Shown here in pieces: positions 53,126 through 61,752 of a stretch of 64,000 bases of DNA; position 1 is the first letter of the stretch; each line of letters starts with the position of its first letter. The notes under the pieces were generated by a model. It had not been told where the DNA came from and did not search any database. It saw only the letters and a list, made by a program, of their open reading frames with translations. The DNA is taken from contig CAJUSR010000006.1 of the NCBI GenBank assembly GCA_910588855.1, positions 107,980 through 171,979 on the forward strand, given 5' to 3'. The stretch is from an uncultured Kineothrix sp. (GTDB lineage Bacteria; Bacillota; Clostridia; Lachnospirales; Lachnospiraceae). The translations under genes and the position numbers were made by a program.

Positions 53126-54046
53126 CTACCTATCCGTTATCTGGTCGCCAAGTACACGCATATAGATTAGACTGATAATAAATACAACGGCAAATATCAT
53201 CATGGCCATAGCTGAGCCATAGCCAAAATCCAGGAACTTCATTAGATGATTATATGTGTAGACGGAGACGCTTTCCGTTCCGTTTGCACCTCCGGTCATA
53301 ACCGAAATCAAGTCAAAAACCCTGAAGGCATCTAACGTCCTAAACAGCAAAGCGACCAATACCGTTGTCTTTACTGTAGGCAATGTCACATAGAAAAATT
53401 TCTGGAATACGCTGGCGCCGTCTATCTCCGCTGCCTCATAAAGCTCTTCCGGTATCATCTGCAATCCGGCTAATATAAGCAACGCCATATAAGGGGCCGT
53501 TTTCCATACGTCCGTAATCACCAATGCCATAAAAGAACCATCCGCCGTACTAAGCCATGCATTATATTTATCAATGACCCCGAACCGGAGCAGGATATCA
53601 TTGAACAGCCCATACTGGTCATTATAAATGAATTTCCACATCATCGCCGAAACGGAAGTGGGGATTGCCCAGGGAATCAAAATCGCCGCCCTTACAATAC
53701 CCTTTCCCTTAAATGGCTTATTCATAATTAATGCCGCCGCAAAACCGATGAGCAATTCAAAACATACGGTTGTTACCGTAAACTTCAGTGTAAATATAAT
53801 GGATTCCACGGCTCTTTTATCCTTAAAAATCGCCGTATAATTTTTTAAGCCAATCAGCGGATAACCGCTGCCGGGATCTGTCAAGACCATTTCATGCAGA
53901 CTGAGCCATACCGTCCTGATAATCGGGTATACTGCAACTACCGACAAAACGATAATTGCAGGAGCCATCATAATCCAGGCATCTCTCGCTTCCGTTTTCA
54001 TTATGGAACTGTTTTTCTTTTTCTTCCCCAATATCATTTCCTCCAT
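53126..54046 (-). CDS. ABC sugar permease, MalF type (second system)
   Basis: CUT1 importer subunit of about 306 aa with six helices after a basic N-terminus (MILGKKKKNSSIMKTEARDAW). The EAA loop is EAAEIDGASVFQKFFYVTLPTVKTT. The start is unsure: ATG at 54046 or 54037 fit the family, neither with an ideal ribosome site; the longest frame (GTG at 54148) reads through a hairpin (54114-54139) and is less likely. Lies between the binding-protein and MalG-type genes. Confidence 0.88.
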   Translation of the reverse strand: MEEMILGKKKKNSSIMKTEARDAWIMMAPAIIVLSVVAVYPIIRTVWLSLHEMVLTDPGSGYPLIGLKNYTAIFKDKRAVESIIFTLKFTVTTVCFELLIGFAAALIMNKPFKGKGIVRAAILIPWAIPTSVSAMMWKFIYNDQYGLFNDILLRFGVIDKYNAWLSTADGSFMALVITDVWKTAPYMALLILAGLQMIPEELYEAAEIDGASVFQKFFYVTLPTVKTTVLVALLFRTLDAFRVFDLISVMTGGANGTESVSVYTYNHLMKFLDFGYGSAMAMMIFAVVFIISLIYMRVLGDQITDR

Positions 54047-54113
54047 TCTTCCACATCCAAGGATAGAATCCGGTATATCCGGAGAGTTTTCGGCATCTAA
54101 AGTAAGGCAAAAT

Positions 54114-54139
54114 GGGGTGCAGCCACCGGCATACACCCC
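54114..54139 (-). promoter_or_regulatory. Stem-loop behind the second binding-protein gene
   Basis: GGGGTG (54114-54119) / CACCCC (54134-54139) with an inner GCC-GGT-GGC stem, no T run. Same position relative to the operon as the hairpin at 9682-9708. Confidence 0.45.
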
Positions 54140-54165
54140 ACCCCACACTGCATATACTGCTTATC

Positions 54166-55545
54166 TTATTTGCTCAATTCCTCAACTTCTGCCTGAAGGG
54201 CGTCTAAAGCTGCTTTTACTTCCATCTCGCCTGTCATTGCCTGATGGATATTCCTCTGGATAGCATCGGATACTTTCGCATATTTGGGGGATTTTGGCCT
54301 GGATTTCCCGCCTTCGATAATCCCGAAGAAATCGGAGTAGAAGGGAATCGCTTCCAAAATCTCAGCGTCCGAGTACACTGCCTTGATTACAGGGGGCTGG
54401 GAAGAAATCAGCGTCATTTCTTTCTGGGTTTCCTGGCTTGTCATGAATTTAATAAATTCCCCTGCCGCATCTTTCTGTGTATCATCAATGTTGTTGTTTA
54501 CAACCAGGTCAAGCCCGCCAAGGCAAGTATGGGATTCCGTTCCGCTAGGACCTACCGGAAGCTTTGTAGCTGCAATCAAGCCCGTTACTTTAGAGTCATC
54601 GCCCTGTCCGCTCGTCCAGAACCCTGACCAGTCGCGGATAAACAGGCATTTCCCTTCTTTGAATACTTGTTCGCTTTCTGTCTCTGTATAAGTGGTAACG
54701 CCTTCCGGTGCATATTCATCTACCAACTTTTTCATGATTTCCGTTGCTTCCACATTTTGCTCGGAATTGATTACCGGTGTGCCGTTTGCATCCAGAATAT
54801 CCCCGCCGTTGCTCCATACATATTCTACCCAGTTAGTTACAAGCGCCTCTGACTGTGCAGCCTGGAAATCTGCGCCGTACTCTATGCCATTTATACCTAC
54901 CGCTTTATCGGCGAGAGCCATCCAGCCTTCCCATGTAGTGGGAACTTCTTCGCCCAATTCGTCCAAAACATCCTGCCGATAGAACATAACGCTGGAATTG
55001 GTAAACCAAGGCGCCGCTACCAGCTTCCCGTCATAAGTAGCTGCTTCCACTGTTCCGGCAAGCATCTGATCCGTAATGTCGGAACCAAGATAGCCGCTCA
55101 AATCTGCAAGCCATCCCGCAGATGCAAACTCTGCCACATATACTACATCAAGCCCCATAATGTCCACGCTTGTATCGCCGGATGCTAATTTATTAACGAA
55201 ATCATCATGTACCGTATTGGCATCCTGAGGCAAAATTACTGTTTCTACCTGGATTTTATCCTGGCTGGCATTAAATTTGTCTACAATCTTCTGTGTAGGC
55301 TCCCCTACGCCTTGGTCGAAAGAGAACTTCAAAACAATCTTTTCTCCTCCGCTTTCCTCTGCTGTCTCCACATTCTCTACAGTATTATCCGCACTTTCTG
55401 TGCTTTCTGCATTTTCTGTGCTTCCTGCGTTGGCTGCATTATTAGCATCTCCTGCATTACTGCTTCCTCCGCATCCTGCCAATGACAACACCATCATGGA
55501 TGCCGTTGCAATGGCTGCTACTTTTTTCCACATCTTGTTTTTCAT
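54166..55545 (-). CDS. ABC extracellular sugar-binding lipoprotein (second system)
   Basis: Family 1 solute-binding lipoprotein of 459 aa. Lipobox LAGC at about residues 22-25 (VLSLAGCGGSSNAG), then an Asn/Ala/Glu-rich linker (about 26-66), then KIVLKFSFDQGVGEPTQKIVDKFNAS and the usual two-lobed domain. AAGGAGGAAGCAGG precedes the ATG. First gene of the operon; two LacI-type operators lie in its 515-base upstream region. Confidence 0.93.
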   Translation of the reverse strand: MKNKMWKKVAAIATASMMVLSLAGCGGSSNAGDANNAANAGSTENAESTESADNTVENVETAEESGGEKIVLKFSFDQGVGEPTQKIVDKFNASQDKIQVETVILPQDANTVHDDFVNKLASGDTSVDIMGLDVVYVAEFASAGWLADLSGYLGSDITDQMLAGTVEAATYDGKLVAAPWFTNSSVMFYRQDVLDELGEEVPTTWEGWMALADKAVGINGIEYGADFQAAQSEALVTNWVEYVWSNGGDILDANGTPVINSEQNVEATEIMKKLVDEYAPEGVTTYTETESEQVFKEGKCLFIRDWSGFWTSGQGDDSKVTGLIAATKLPVGPSGTESHTCLGGLDLVVNNNIDDTQKDAAGEFIKFMTSQETQKEMTLISSQPPVIKAVYSDAEILEAIPFYSDFFGIIEGGKSRPKSPKYAKVSDAIQRNIHQAMTGEMEVKAALDALQAEVEELSK

Positions 55546-55733
55546 TTTCCTGCTTCCTCCTTGTTGATTGATATTAGTTTTATTGCATTATACATTTTGT
55601 ATATAGCCTCTTTTATCTCTATCTCTTTTAACCTTCTTTTCCTATTAATTTTATTTTTTATTCTCCTATCCTCTTTTCTTCTGTTCCCGTGTACCTACAC
55701 GAATCCGTCCATGAATCCACTTTTCCAGTATAT

Positions 55734-55749
55734 AGGAAAGCATTTTCCT
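55734..55749. promoter_or_regulatory. LacI-type operator 1
   Basis: AGGAAAGCATTTTCCT: arms AGGAAA/TTTCCT. The same 16-base pattern stands before the lacI-type gene at 57111-57126. Confidence 0.55.
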
Positions 55750-55852
55750 ACATTTTTATTTTTCATACGGTTTATTTCCTATTTTTTCACATATATGTTA
55801 TTTTTTCCTATTATTTCCCATATATTACCGTTATTTTTGCCATACTTTTATA

Positions 55853-55866
55853 GGTAAACGTTTTCC
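55853..55866. promoter_or_regulatory. LacI-type operator 2
   Basis: GGTAAACGTTTTCC, a palindrome centred on CG with one mismatch, the classic LacI/GalR-family form. It could also be a catabolite (cre) site. Confidence 0.5.
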
Positions 55867-55876
55867 CATTCTGGCC

Positions 55877-55975
55877 AAAAAAGAATCCTGTTTACAGGAT
55901 TCTCCGCCTGTGGCGGGTCGCGGCAACGGCATGCTCCCCTCCGCCGCAGTGCGGTTATTGCTATTTACCATATGG
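55877..55975. repeat. Dispersed 98-bp structured repeat, copy A
   Basis: Begins with AGAATCCTG-TTTA-CAGGATTCT, followed by a second GC-rich stem (GGCGGG...CCGCCGCAG), and ends at TTTACCATATGG. Copy B at 61609-61706 differs at about ten positions, mostly transitions. With operators 1-2 and the lacI terminator it accounts for the gene-free stretch 55546-56060; the part 55560-55800 is only T-rich on the plus strand. Confidence 0.8.
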
Positions 55976-56002
55976 GAAATTCGGAGGGCTTTTCTATATG
56001 GT

Positions 56003-56042
56003 AAAAAAATAGTAGCGTCTGAAAATCCCCCCGCTAACTATT
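56003..56042 (-). terminator. Terminator of the lacI-type gene
   Basis: Minus strand: AATAGTTAGCG (56042-56032) pairs with CGCTACTATT (56017-56008), followed by a run of seven T. Confidence 0.75.
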
Positions 56043-56060
56043 TTTAAAGAATGTACCCAT

Positions 56061-57080
56061 CTAATGATTCAACGTTTTAATTGTACTGCGCCGGATGATT
56101 TTATGAGGCACATAATGTGTCTTTGCCTCTGTCTCTTCCCCTTCTATCCACCGAATCAGCTCCTGCGCCGCCATCTCTCCTTCATGGTGATAGGAAATGC
56201 GCACGGTAGACAGCTCCGGCTGGAAATAAGTAGAGAAATCCGAGTCGTCAAATCCCATAATAGAAATATCATTTGGAACATCTATATGCATATTCCGCAA
56301 AAACTGTATTGCCGCAACGGCAATCACATCGCTCCCCGTCACTACTGCCGTAGGGAGGATACTGTTTTCTTCATATATCCTTTTCATGCCTTCATAACCG
56401 GCGCGGAAGGAAAATTCCACCTGTTCAATATAGGAATCCCGCACTTCAATACCGGCCCTCTGCAATGTCTCCTTATAGCCCTGCAGCCGCTTCTTTCCTG
56501 AGGAATAGTCGTGTTTGGGCCCTCCCAGATAGGCAATCCGCCGATGCCCGTTATCCAAAAGAAACTGAACCGCATCCGACATCGCTTTTGTATTGTTATG
56601 TACCACCGTATCCACAATGCCTTCGCCAATGGACGCCTCCTGAGTCACCAGTACAGTAGGATAACTTCTCTTTAAAATAGAATCCACCAGTGTGCGGTTC
56701 ACATCAATCCCTGCAAACAGCACCCCATCAATCTGTTTATCCTCCATCAGCTCCAACAGCTTCAGCTCCCGCTCCAGCTCGCCGCCCGATTCGCAAATCA
56801 TAATCGTATATCCCTTGCTTTCGCAGACGCTGTTAATCCCCTTTGTCATCGCACCGAAGACTACATTGGAAATATCCGATACGATTACTCCAATCATATT
56901 TGTCTTCTTGGTCACAAGCCCTCTTGCCAATGTATTGGGTTTAAATTTATTCTTTTTAATCACTTCATAAACACGATTCCTAAGTTCCTGACTAACCGGC
57001 TTCGTTCCATTCATTACTCTCGATACGGTTGAAATCGATACGCCTGCTTCTTTGGCAATATCTTCAATTGTCACTGCCAT
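56061..57080 (-). CDS. LacI-family transcriptional repressor
   Basis: Repressor of 339 aa. N-terminal LacI helix-turn-helix: VTIEDIAKEAGVSISTVSRVMNG, with hinge KPNTLARGLVTKKTNMIGVI. The rest is a periplasmic-binding-protein-like effector domain (RRIAYLGGPKHDYSSGKKRLQGYKE, VVTGSDVIAVAAIQFLR, MGFDDSDFSTYFQPELSTV). It has its own terminator and an AGGAAA-N4-TTTCCT palindrome upstream that recurs before the ABC operon, so it probably represses itself and that operon. Confidence 0.93.
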   Translation of the reverse strand: MAVTIEDIAKEAGVSISTVSRVMNGTKPVSQELRNRVYEVIKKNKFKPNTLARGLVTKKTNMIGVIVSDISNVVFGAMTKGINSVCESKGYTIMICESGGELERELKLLELMEDKQIDGVLFAGIDVNRTLVDSILKRSYPTVLVTQEASIGEGIVDTVVHNNTKAMSDAVQFLLDNGHRRIAYLGGPKHDYSSGKKRLQGYKETLQRAGIEVRDSYIEQVEFSFRAGYEGMKRIYEENSILPTAVVTGSDVIAVAAIQFLRNMHIDVPNDISIMGFDDSDFSTYFQPELSTVRISYHHEGEMAAQELIRWIEGEETEAKTHYVPHKIIRRSTIKTLNH

Positions 57081-57110
57081 CCTTATCTCGCCTTTCGTTC
57101 AGAATCTTTC

Positions 57111-57126
57111 AGGAAAGGGTTTTCCT
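57111..57126. promoter_or_regulatory. LacI-type operator 3
   Basis: AGGAAAGGGTTTTCCT, 31 bases before the lacI-type start codon; same arms and spacing as operator 1. Confidence 0.55.
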
Positions 57127-57374
57127 CTTGAAATGAATTATAGACCTCTTTCCCATACACGTCAATCCTGTTTTGAGCAAACCGCTCTATTTCGGAACAA
57201 TAACCAAATCTCCAAGAAGATTTTTAAACAATATTACCAATTGCCAAACGTTGCCGTTCAGCAGACATTTTGGCACTTAAATCCGATAACGCAAAAAAAT
57301 TGACCAGTATCCAGCGATATCCAGCCAACTTTTCTTCAAATACCATAATCCTTTTGTCATAATATTCCATCGGT

Positions 57375-58112
57375 TCAGTGGCCTTCCCCATGATGGTGTC
57401 CATGCGTTCTTTCTTTTTCCCCTGAACTATTCCCGCCATGTTGCCCCTCTCCATGCTGCATGCAATCTTCAATCCTGTTTTGGATTTCGCCCATTGTCAT
57501 GCTGTGGCAATCCTCCACTGTAATCCCCCGGTCATATTGGGAAAGCTCCAAATATGCCCTATATTTCCCAAACGACATTTCATGTTGATGTGCTTCTTTC
57601 ATACATGCCTTATCGCTTGTATAAGTTTTGGCCCCATACATCCGCAGATATTCATCTGCCTCTATTTGTTTCACCATTGTATCCGGGCTTTCGGAGATAA
57701 CGGTAAAAACCAGCTGCGAGCCCCCTGCCAGAAAACGGCTGTAACTTTTATCGTTCAGCAGCCTGTCTATCGCCTGCACATAAGAAATATTTTTTAAGGA
57801 TATATGCTCTAAAATATCCTGCCCATCCCCATTATACGCTTTCGCCCATACCACTTTCCCGAACCGGTTGACCCCCAGCTCTATGGATGGGTTTACATCT
57901 ATGCTAATATAAGAAACAGGCACATTATATACAGAGTAACCTCCTATGCCCAATATAACCAATAAGCATGCCGCCGCCAAAACATATCTGGAAGCGGAAT
58001 ATAAATGCAAGCTGTTTCTTCGTCTCCGCTGCCCGTCAAGATACTGCAAAGTCGTCTGCTTCAACTCCTCCGATGCCTGTATCTTTTCCATGCTTTCCTG
58101 AATCGCATTCAT
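57375..58112 (-). CDS. RsgI-like anti-sigma factor with His-rich tail
   Basis: Membrane anti-sigma factor of 245 aa: cytoplasmic N-terminus (about 1-40), one helix (YVLAAACLLVILGIGGYSVYNV), then an extracellular RsgI-type middle domain recognised by YISIDVNPSIELGVNRFGKVVWAKAYNGDG. It ends in a Gly/His-rich tail (THGHHHGEGH) that could bind metal. The ATG at 58112 overlaps the sigma stop as ATGA and has GGGGGT at 8 bases; another ATG two codons earlier is too close to that site. It would hold the upstream sigma factor inactive. Confidence 0.85.
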   Translation of the reverse strand: MNAIQESMEKIQASEELKQTTLQYLDGQRRRRNSLHLYSASRYVLAAACLLVILGIGGYSVYNVPVSYISIDVNPSIELGVNRFGKVVWAKAYNGDGQDILEHISLKNISYVQAIDRLLNDKSYSRFLAGGSQLVFTVISESPDTMVKQIEADEYLRMYGAKTYTSDKACMKEAHQHEMSFGKYRAYLELSQYDRGITVEDCHSMTMGEIQNRIEDCMQHGEGQHGGNSSGEKERTHGHHHGEGH

Positions 58113-58588
58113 GTCCATTCACCCCCTAATTTATCCCGCAATATATCCCTTGCCCTTGCAAGCCATGTATAAACGGTATTTTCTTTTCGTCCAAGTATCC
58201 CTGCAATCTCTACGGCCGAATACTCTTCATAATAATAAAGGTAAATAACATTCCTGTATTTTTCAGGAAGCCCCAGAACAGCTTCCATAACTCCTGTTGA
58301 TTTCTCGTCCAGCATTCCCTTTTCTTCATCAATTATTTCCAGCGGCACCCATTTCCTCCGTGCAAGGTACCGCAGCCAGTCCTTACACGCATTGATTGTT
58401 ACCCTTGCAAACCACGCTTTTTCATGCCCGTCATTTTCAAAAGAACCTTCATAAAGCATATACTTCATATATACATTCTGAAATACATCCTCCGTGTCAT
58501 GCTTATTCTTTAAATGTACAAAGCATAGCCTCCGCACCATGTCAGCATAACTGTCCATAGCACGGTTTACGTCTTCTGCGCTTCTCAA
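58109..58588 (-). CDS. ECF-type RNA polymerase sigma factor
   Basis: Sigma-70 family ECF factor of 159 aa. Region 2: DSYADMVRRLCFVHLKNKHDTEDVFQNVYMKYM; region 4: LPEKYRNVIYLYYYEEYSAVEIAGILGRKENTVYTWLARARDIL. The start is TTG with GGGAG 4 bases upstream; the next Met lies inside region 2, so TTG is needed. It overlaps the anti-sigma gene by 4 bases and follows the Cys/His-rich protein gene by 38 bases on the same strand. Confidence 0.92.
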   Translation of the reverse strand: MRSAEDVNRAMDSYADMVRRLCFVHLKNKHDTEDVFQNVYMKYMLYEGSFENDGHEKAWFARVTINACKDWLRYLARRKWVPLEIIDEEKGMLDEKSTGVMEAVLGLPEKYRNVIYLYYYEEYSAVEIAGILGRKENTVYTWLARARDILRDKLGGEWT

Positions 58589-58626
58589 AGGTTCTCCCCC
58601 GTTCTTTCCCCTATGATGGAAACTAC

Positions 58627-58968
58627 CTATCTATGATGTCTTCCATGATGTCCTGACGTGCTTCCGCTATATGTCGAAGCATGATGTATTGTTCCATCGC
58701 AACTGCCTCCGTTCTGGCACACCCCGTCCACATCGCAGCTTCCGTCCTGATAGCAGGCTGTTCCGCTACAACTTCCCCCGTACTGGCATACCCCATTCAC
58801 ATCGCAGCTTCCGTTTTCCGTGCAATAACCATTTTGATAGCAAGTTGCACCCTGCACTGCCGCCCGTGATGACCTGGAATGATGCGCCTCCGCTACAACA
58901 GTCGTGTTCCCCACAATCAACACTGCGACTGTCATAGCTGCCATAACTTTTACGAATTTTTTCTTCAT
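58627..58968 (-). CDS. Secreted Cys/His-rich small repeat protein
   Basis: Exported protein of 113 aa: signal peptide (VMAAMTVAVLIVGNTTVVAEA), His/Ser/Arg stretch, then two near-repeats of a Cys-rich unit of about 25 aa (CYQNGYCTENGSCDVNGVCQ / CYQDGSCDVDGVCQNGGSC), ending in HHGRHHR. The even Cys spacing suits disulfides or metal ligation. ATG at 58968 follows GGAGG; the longer frame adds 7 codons. First gene of the sigma/anti-sigma operon and perhaps its main target. I do not recognise the family. Confidence 0.75.
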   Translation of the reverse strand: MKKKFVKVMAAMTVAVLIVGNTTVVAEAHHSRSSRAAVQGATCYQNGYCTENGSCDVNGVCQYGGSCSGTACYQDGSCDVDGVCQNGGSCDGTIHHASTYSGSTSGHHGRHHR

Positions 58969-59116
58969 ATTCTGCCTCCATAATCTCATACTTTGTTTTC
59001 TGTTCTATAAGTAATACGTCCGGCAGAACCAAATCCTTTCATAAGTTTAATATTTTTTCATAAATTTAACCAAATCTTTCAGCCATTCCTCACATAAATT
59101 TCTTTAATCCTGTTTG

Positions 59117-59320
59117 TTATCTCTTCTCTGCGGTCAACTGCTCCATGATTTTGTATAGGTATCCTTTTTTCAAAGCACTATTAATTTTCTCATAACGATG
59201 TTGTGTTTCCAAGCTTTGAAGCCCTTGATAATATGTTGTCACATCACCATTCTGGTGAAGCTCATATTTGTCCATATAAATATCTAAATGGCTGCCATCC
59301 TCTGCTTTTTTATCTCTCAT
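59117..59320 (-). CDS. Small protein coupled to the methyltransferase, 67 aa
   Basis: Unknown acidic/basic mixed protein of 67 aa (DIYMDKYELHQNGDVTTYYQGLQSLETQHRYEKINSALKKGYLYKIMEQLTAEKR region), no membrane segment. Its ATG overlaps the methyltransferase stop by one base (TAATG), which implies translational coupling. It might be a regulator or partner of the methyltransferase; nothing in the sequence proves it. Confidence 0.6.
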   Translation of the reverse strand: MRDKKAEDGSHLDIYMDKYELHQNGDVTTYYQGLQSLETQHRYEKINSALKKGYLYKIMEQLTAEKR

Positions 59321-61251
59321 TATACTACCTTCTTTCTAAGCTGCACGCTTTGGGGCGTCAATGTAGGAAAAACATAAGGAATCAGCCAGTACCCATCCTC
59401 AATTTGCGGGTTAGTCATATGGTTCCGAATCTCATATCCCAAAGCCCTTAAATACTTCGCCACATGAACCAGCTCTCCTTCTGCAATATCCCAAGAGCGG
59501 GCTAATATATGTGAAGGTACCATCTTTGCAACATGTTTACCTTCCACTACCTTACACACAATATCACCATATTCAATATTGGCGCTTACTTTACATGTAC
59601 ACCGCAGCCTTGGTGTATATTGATAATATCCGTTCAATTGGATAATATCCGCTTTAATAGAATTGCCTGCCAATTCCCTCTCGAAGGCTTTCCAGGCAAT
59701 AGTAAATGCTTTCCTGTTCTCCGAAAATATTTTTAATGTGGTTCTTTTCACATTTAAATTCCACGCCACATCATTCGGCTCTATGATAATTAATATTTCA
59801 CATTTATCAGAACATCCCTTTACCGGCCTAACCTCGATATGAAGTTCCTCCGCCCATTGTACGGAAACTTCGTATTCACTTTCCAATCCCTTTACTTCCC
59901 GAAACCTGAAATCGTCTGTTATTGTACAAAAATATTTATGGGAATCCGGTAATACTATGTAATTCCTTTTAATAGACTCTATGGCAATTTGAGCCTTCTT
60001 TTGGTAAATTGCCGTCAATTGGCGCTTTCTTTTCCTAAATGTTAGTTCTTCGCTTTCATCTAAGAGTGAAAGTTTAAACGGTAATTCCGTGTCAAATACC
60101 TGCTGTCTTATGGCCAAAGCCATCATACGCGCTAACTGAGGCGGAACAGAATTTCCTATTTGCATAACGGCCGTTTGCTTCGTACCGCTGATTTCATAAT
60201 CATCGGGAAAAGTTTGTAACCGTTTATATTCCAAATCAGAAAAAGCCCTATTTCCCCAATGAAAGGGGCCTGTATAGGCGCCTCCCGATGCTTTAATCGT
60301 CCTAACCGGAGTATTCGGATCTGCCTTATATAAAAAGTCAGAAAACTTCGAGCGCCAGGCAAAAATCGGATTGGGATGCCCCATTTTCTCAGTATAAAAA
60401 CTATAGTTTAACCCAGGCGGAATGTCATTCAACAAAGCTCCATATCTGCCTCCAATCCCCCTTTTTTCTTCGTCAGATGTTATTGTTATCCCTGTTATTG
60501 CAGTTTCCGCGTTATAAAATGGTTCATCATCCAAAGAATCCGGGCCATGTGTAGGTCTGGGAAATTTAAATTCCCCTTCTTTTAGGCCAACGATTATCAA
60601 ACGCTCTCTATGTTGAGGCACTCCATAATCGGCAGCATCAATCACTCTATAATAAAGCTTATATCCAATTTCGGAAAAACTTTTTAAAATCTCCGCCCAG
60701 GCTTCTCCGCCTTGTGCCCCTACTATTCCATAAACATTTTCAAACAAAAATCCTACCGGCGAAAGCTCTTGAAGCAAACGCACATATTCCCTGAATAACA
60801 TCCCTCTCACATCTGTCATTCCAAGGACACCATTTGCCCTCCGCCCCGCCGCGCTAAATGTTTGGCAAGGCGGACCGCCAATAATAAAATCAATTTTGCC
60901 AAGATGATTTCCTGAAAACTCTCTTATATCCACATTGTTCACCCTGGCAGATTCAAATCTTTTCCCTTTTCCCGAATTTAGTTCCAATGTCCGGCAAAAT
61001 TTGGCTTCAATTTCCACCGACTCTACTATTTCAAATCCAACATCATGAAATCCAATATCCAGCCCGCCTGCACCGGAAAAAAGGCTTAATGTATGGATAA
61101 CGGGTATACTATGATCCTTCAAATATTTTCTTATCGCTTTCCCGAAATCATCTGGCCAAGCCGGTATATTATTTTCACATCCAAGACTATCGCATATTTC
61201 GTTAAACGTATTTTTTCTGTCCTCTAATGTGAATAGTGTCAACTGTTCCAT
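59320..61251 (-). CDS. DNA (cytosine-5) methyltransferase with long C-terminal extension
   Basis: C5-cytosine methyltransferase of 643 aa. Motifs in order: I LSLFSGAGGLDIGF, IV GGPPCQTFSAAGRR with the catalytic Cys, VI FLFENVYGIV, VIII QHRERLIIVG, then a target-recognition region with RTIKASGG, and X IGNSVPPQ. After motif X come about 260 residues of unknown fold, which is far more than a plain Dcm/HpaII-type enzyme has. ATG at 61251 follows GGAG by 6 bases; the longer frame (61386) has no site. No intact restriction enzyme gene is adjacent, so it is probably an orphan, or a remnant of a system. Confidence 0.9.
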   Translation of the reverse strand: MEQLTLFTLEDRKNTFNEICDSLGCENNIPAWPDDFGKAIRKYLKDHSIPVIHTLSLFSGAGGLDIGFHDVGFEIVESVEIEAKFCRTLELNSGKGKRFESARVNNVDIREFSGNHLGKIDFIIGGPPCQTFSAAGRRANGVLGMTDVRGMLFREYVRLLQELSPVGFLFENVYGIVGAQGGEAWAEILKSFSEIGYKLYYRVIDAADYGVPQHRERLIIVGLKEGEFKFPRPTHGPDSLDDEPFYNAETAITGITITSDEEKRGIGGRYGALLNDIPPGLNYSFYTEKMGHPNPIFAWRSKFSDFLYKADPNTPVRTIKASGGAYTGPFHWGNRAFSDLEYKRLQTFPDDYEISGTKQTAVMQIGNSVPPQLARMMALAIRQQVFDTELPFKLSLLDESEELTFRKRKRQLTAIYQKKAQIAIESIKRNYIVLPDSHKYFCTITDDFRFREVKGLESEYEVSVQWAEELHIEVRPVKGCSDKCEILIIIEPNDVAWNLNVKRTTLKIFSENRKAFTIAWKAFERELAGNSIKADIIQLNGYYQYTPRLRCTCKVSANIEYGDIVCKVVEGKHVAKMVPSHILARSWDIAEGELVHVAKYLRALGYEIRNHMTNPQIEDGYWLIPYVFPTLTPQSVQLRKKVV

Positions 61252-61280
61252 TCTCGTCTCCAATTTTCTATATTTCATCT

Positions 61281-61532
61281 TTACCGTTTTAGATATGTCT
61301 CCAGGCTCTCCATAAAAACCTCCGGTGAAATCCGACACCTGAACCAAAGAATCTTTGCGCCTCCGATTTTTGATTCTACAAGGCATTGGAAAAACATATT
61401 GGGCATCCGCCAGAGCGGCAGTAACGCAGCAGAATCACAAATCTGTGATGCAAAACCGTCCGTTCCCTTATCCACTGAAGTCATTGTACCACTAATAAAA
61501 ATAATTGTCATCCTCTGCAATACCGGCTGCAT
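61281..61532 (-). pseudogene. Protein-like fragment upstream of the methyltransferase
   Basis: Frame of 83 codons ending 29 bases before the methyltransferase start. Its second half (ALLPLWRMPNMFFQCLVESK then IGGAKILWFRCRISPEVFME) reads like real protein. Upstream in the same frame WDRGWVCMPVE is followed by TGA and then this ATG, suggesting a gene truncated by the nearby repeat (61609-61706) with an added stop. It may be the tail of a former restriction or repair endonuclease; not recognised with certainty. Confidence 0.35.
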
Positions 61533-61608
61533 AGAAGCTCATTCCACAGGCATACAAACCCATCCCCTATCCCATAGCCGGTATTTGTCATAATAAACCT
61601 CTCCCCCT

Positions 61609-61706
61609 AAAAAGAATCCTGTTTACAGGATTCTCTGCCTGCGGCGGGTCGCGGCAGCGACATGCTTCCCCCCGCCGCAGTGCGATAATTGCTTTTTACC
61701 ATATGG
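61609..61706. repeat. Dispersed 98-bp structured repeat, copy B
   Basis: Second copy of the element at 55877-55975, same strand: AGAATCCTG-TTTA-CAGGATTCT, then CTGCGGCGGG...CCCCGCCGCAG, ending ACCATATGG. Compensating changes in the GC stem (TGTGGCGGG to TGCGGCGGG) keep the pairing. It accounts for much of the gene-free stretch 61252-61798, with the fragment before it and the terminator after it. Confidence 0.8.
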
Positions 61707-61712
61707 AAAAAA

Positions 61713-61752
61713 GAAAGGTGCAAAGCCTTCCTTACTAAAGCTAGCACCTTTC
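61713..61752 (-). terminator. Terminator of the right surface-protein/sortase cassette
   Basis: GAAAGGTGC (61713-61721) / GCACCTTTC (61744-61752); on the minus strand it is followed by CTTTTTTCC. Homologous to 39143-39196. Confidence 0.75.

Noticed and set aside
55853..55866. Catabolite-response (cre) site
   Set aside because: Sequence could be a cre, but the similar palindromes before lacI make a local LacI operator the simpler reading; not excluded.
57224..57472. 82-codon frame at the end of the anti-sigma gene
   Set aside because: Overlaps the anti-sigma C-terminus in another frame and lacks a start signal.
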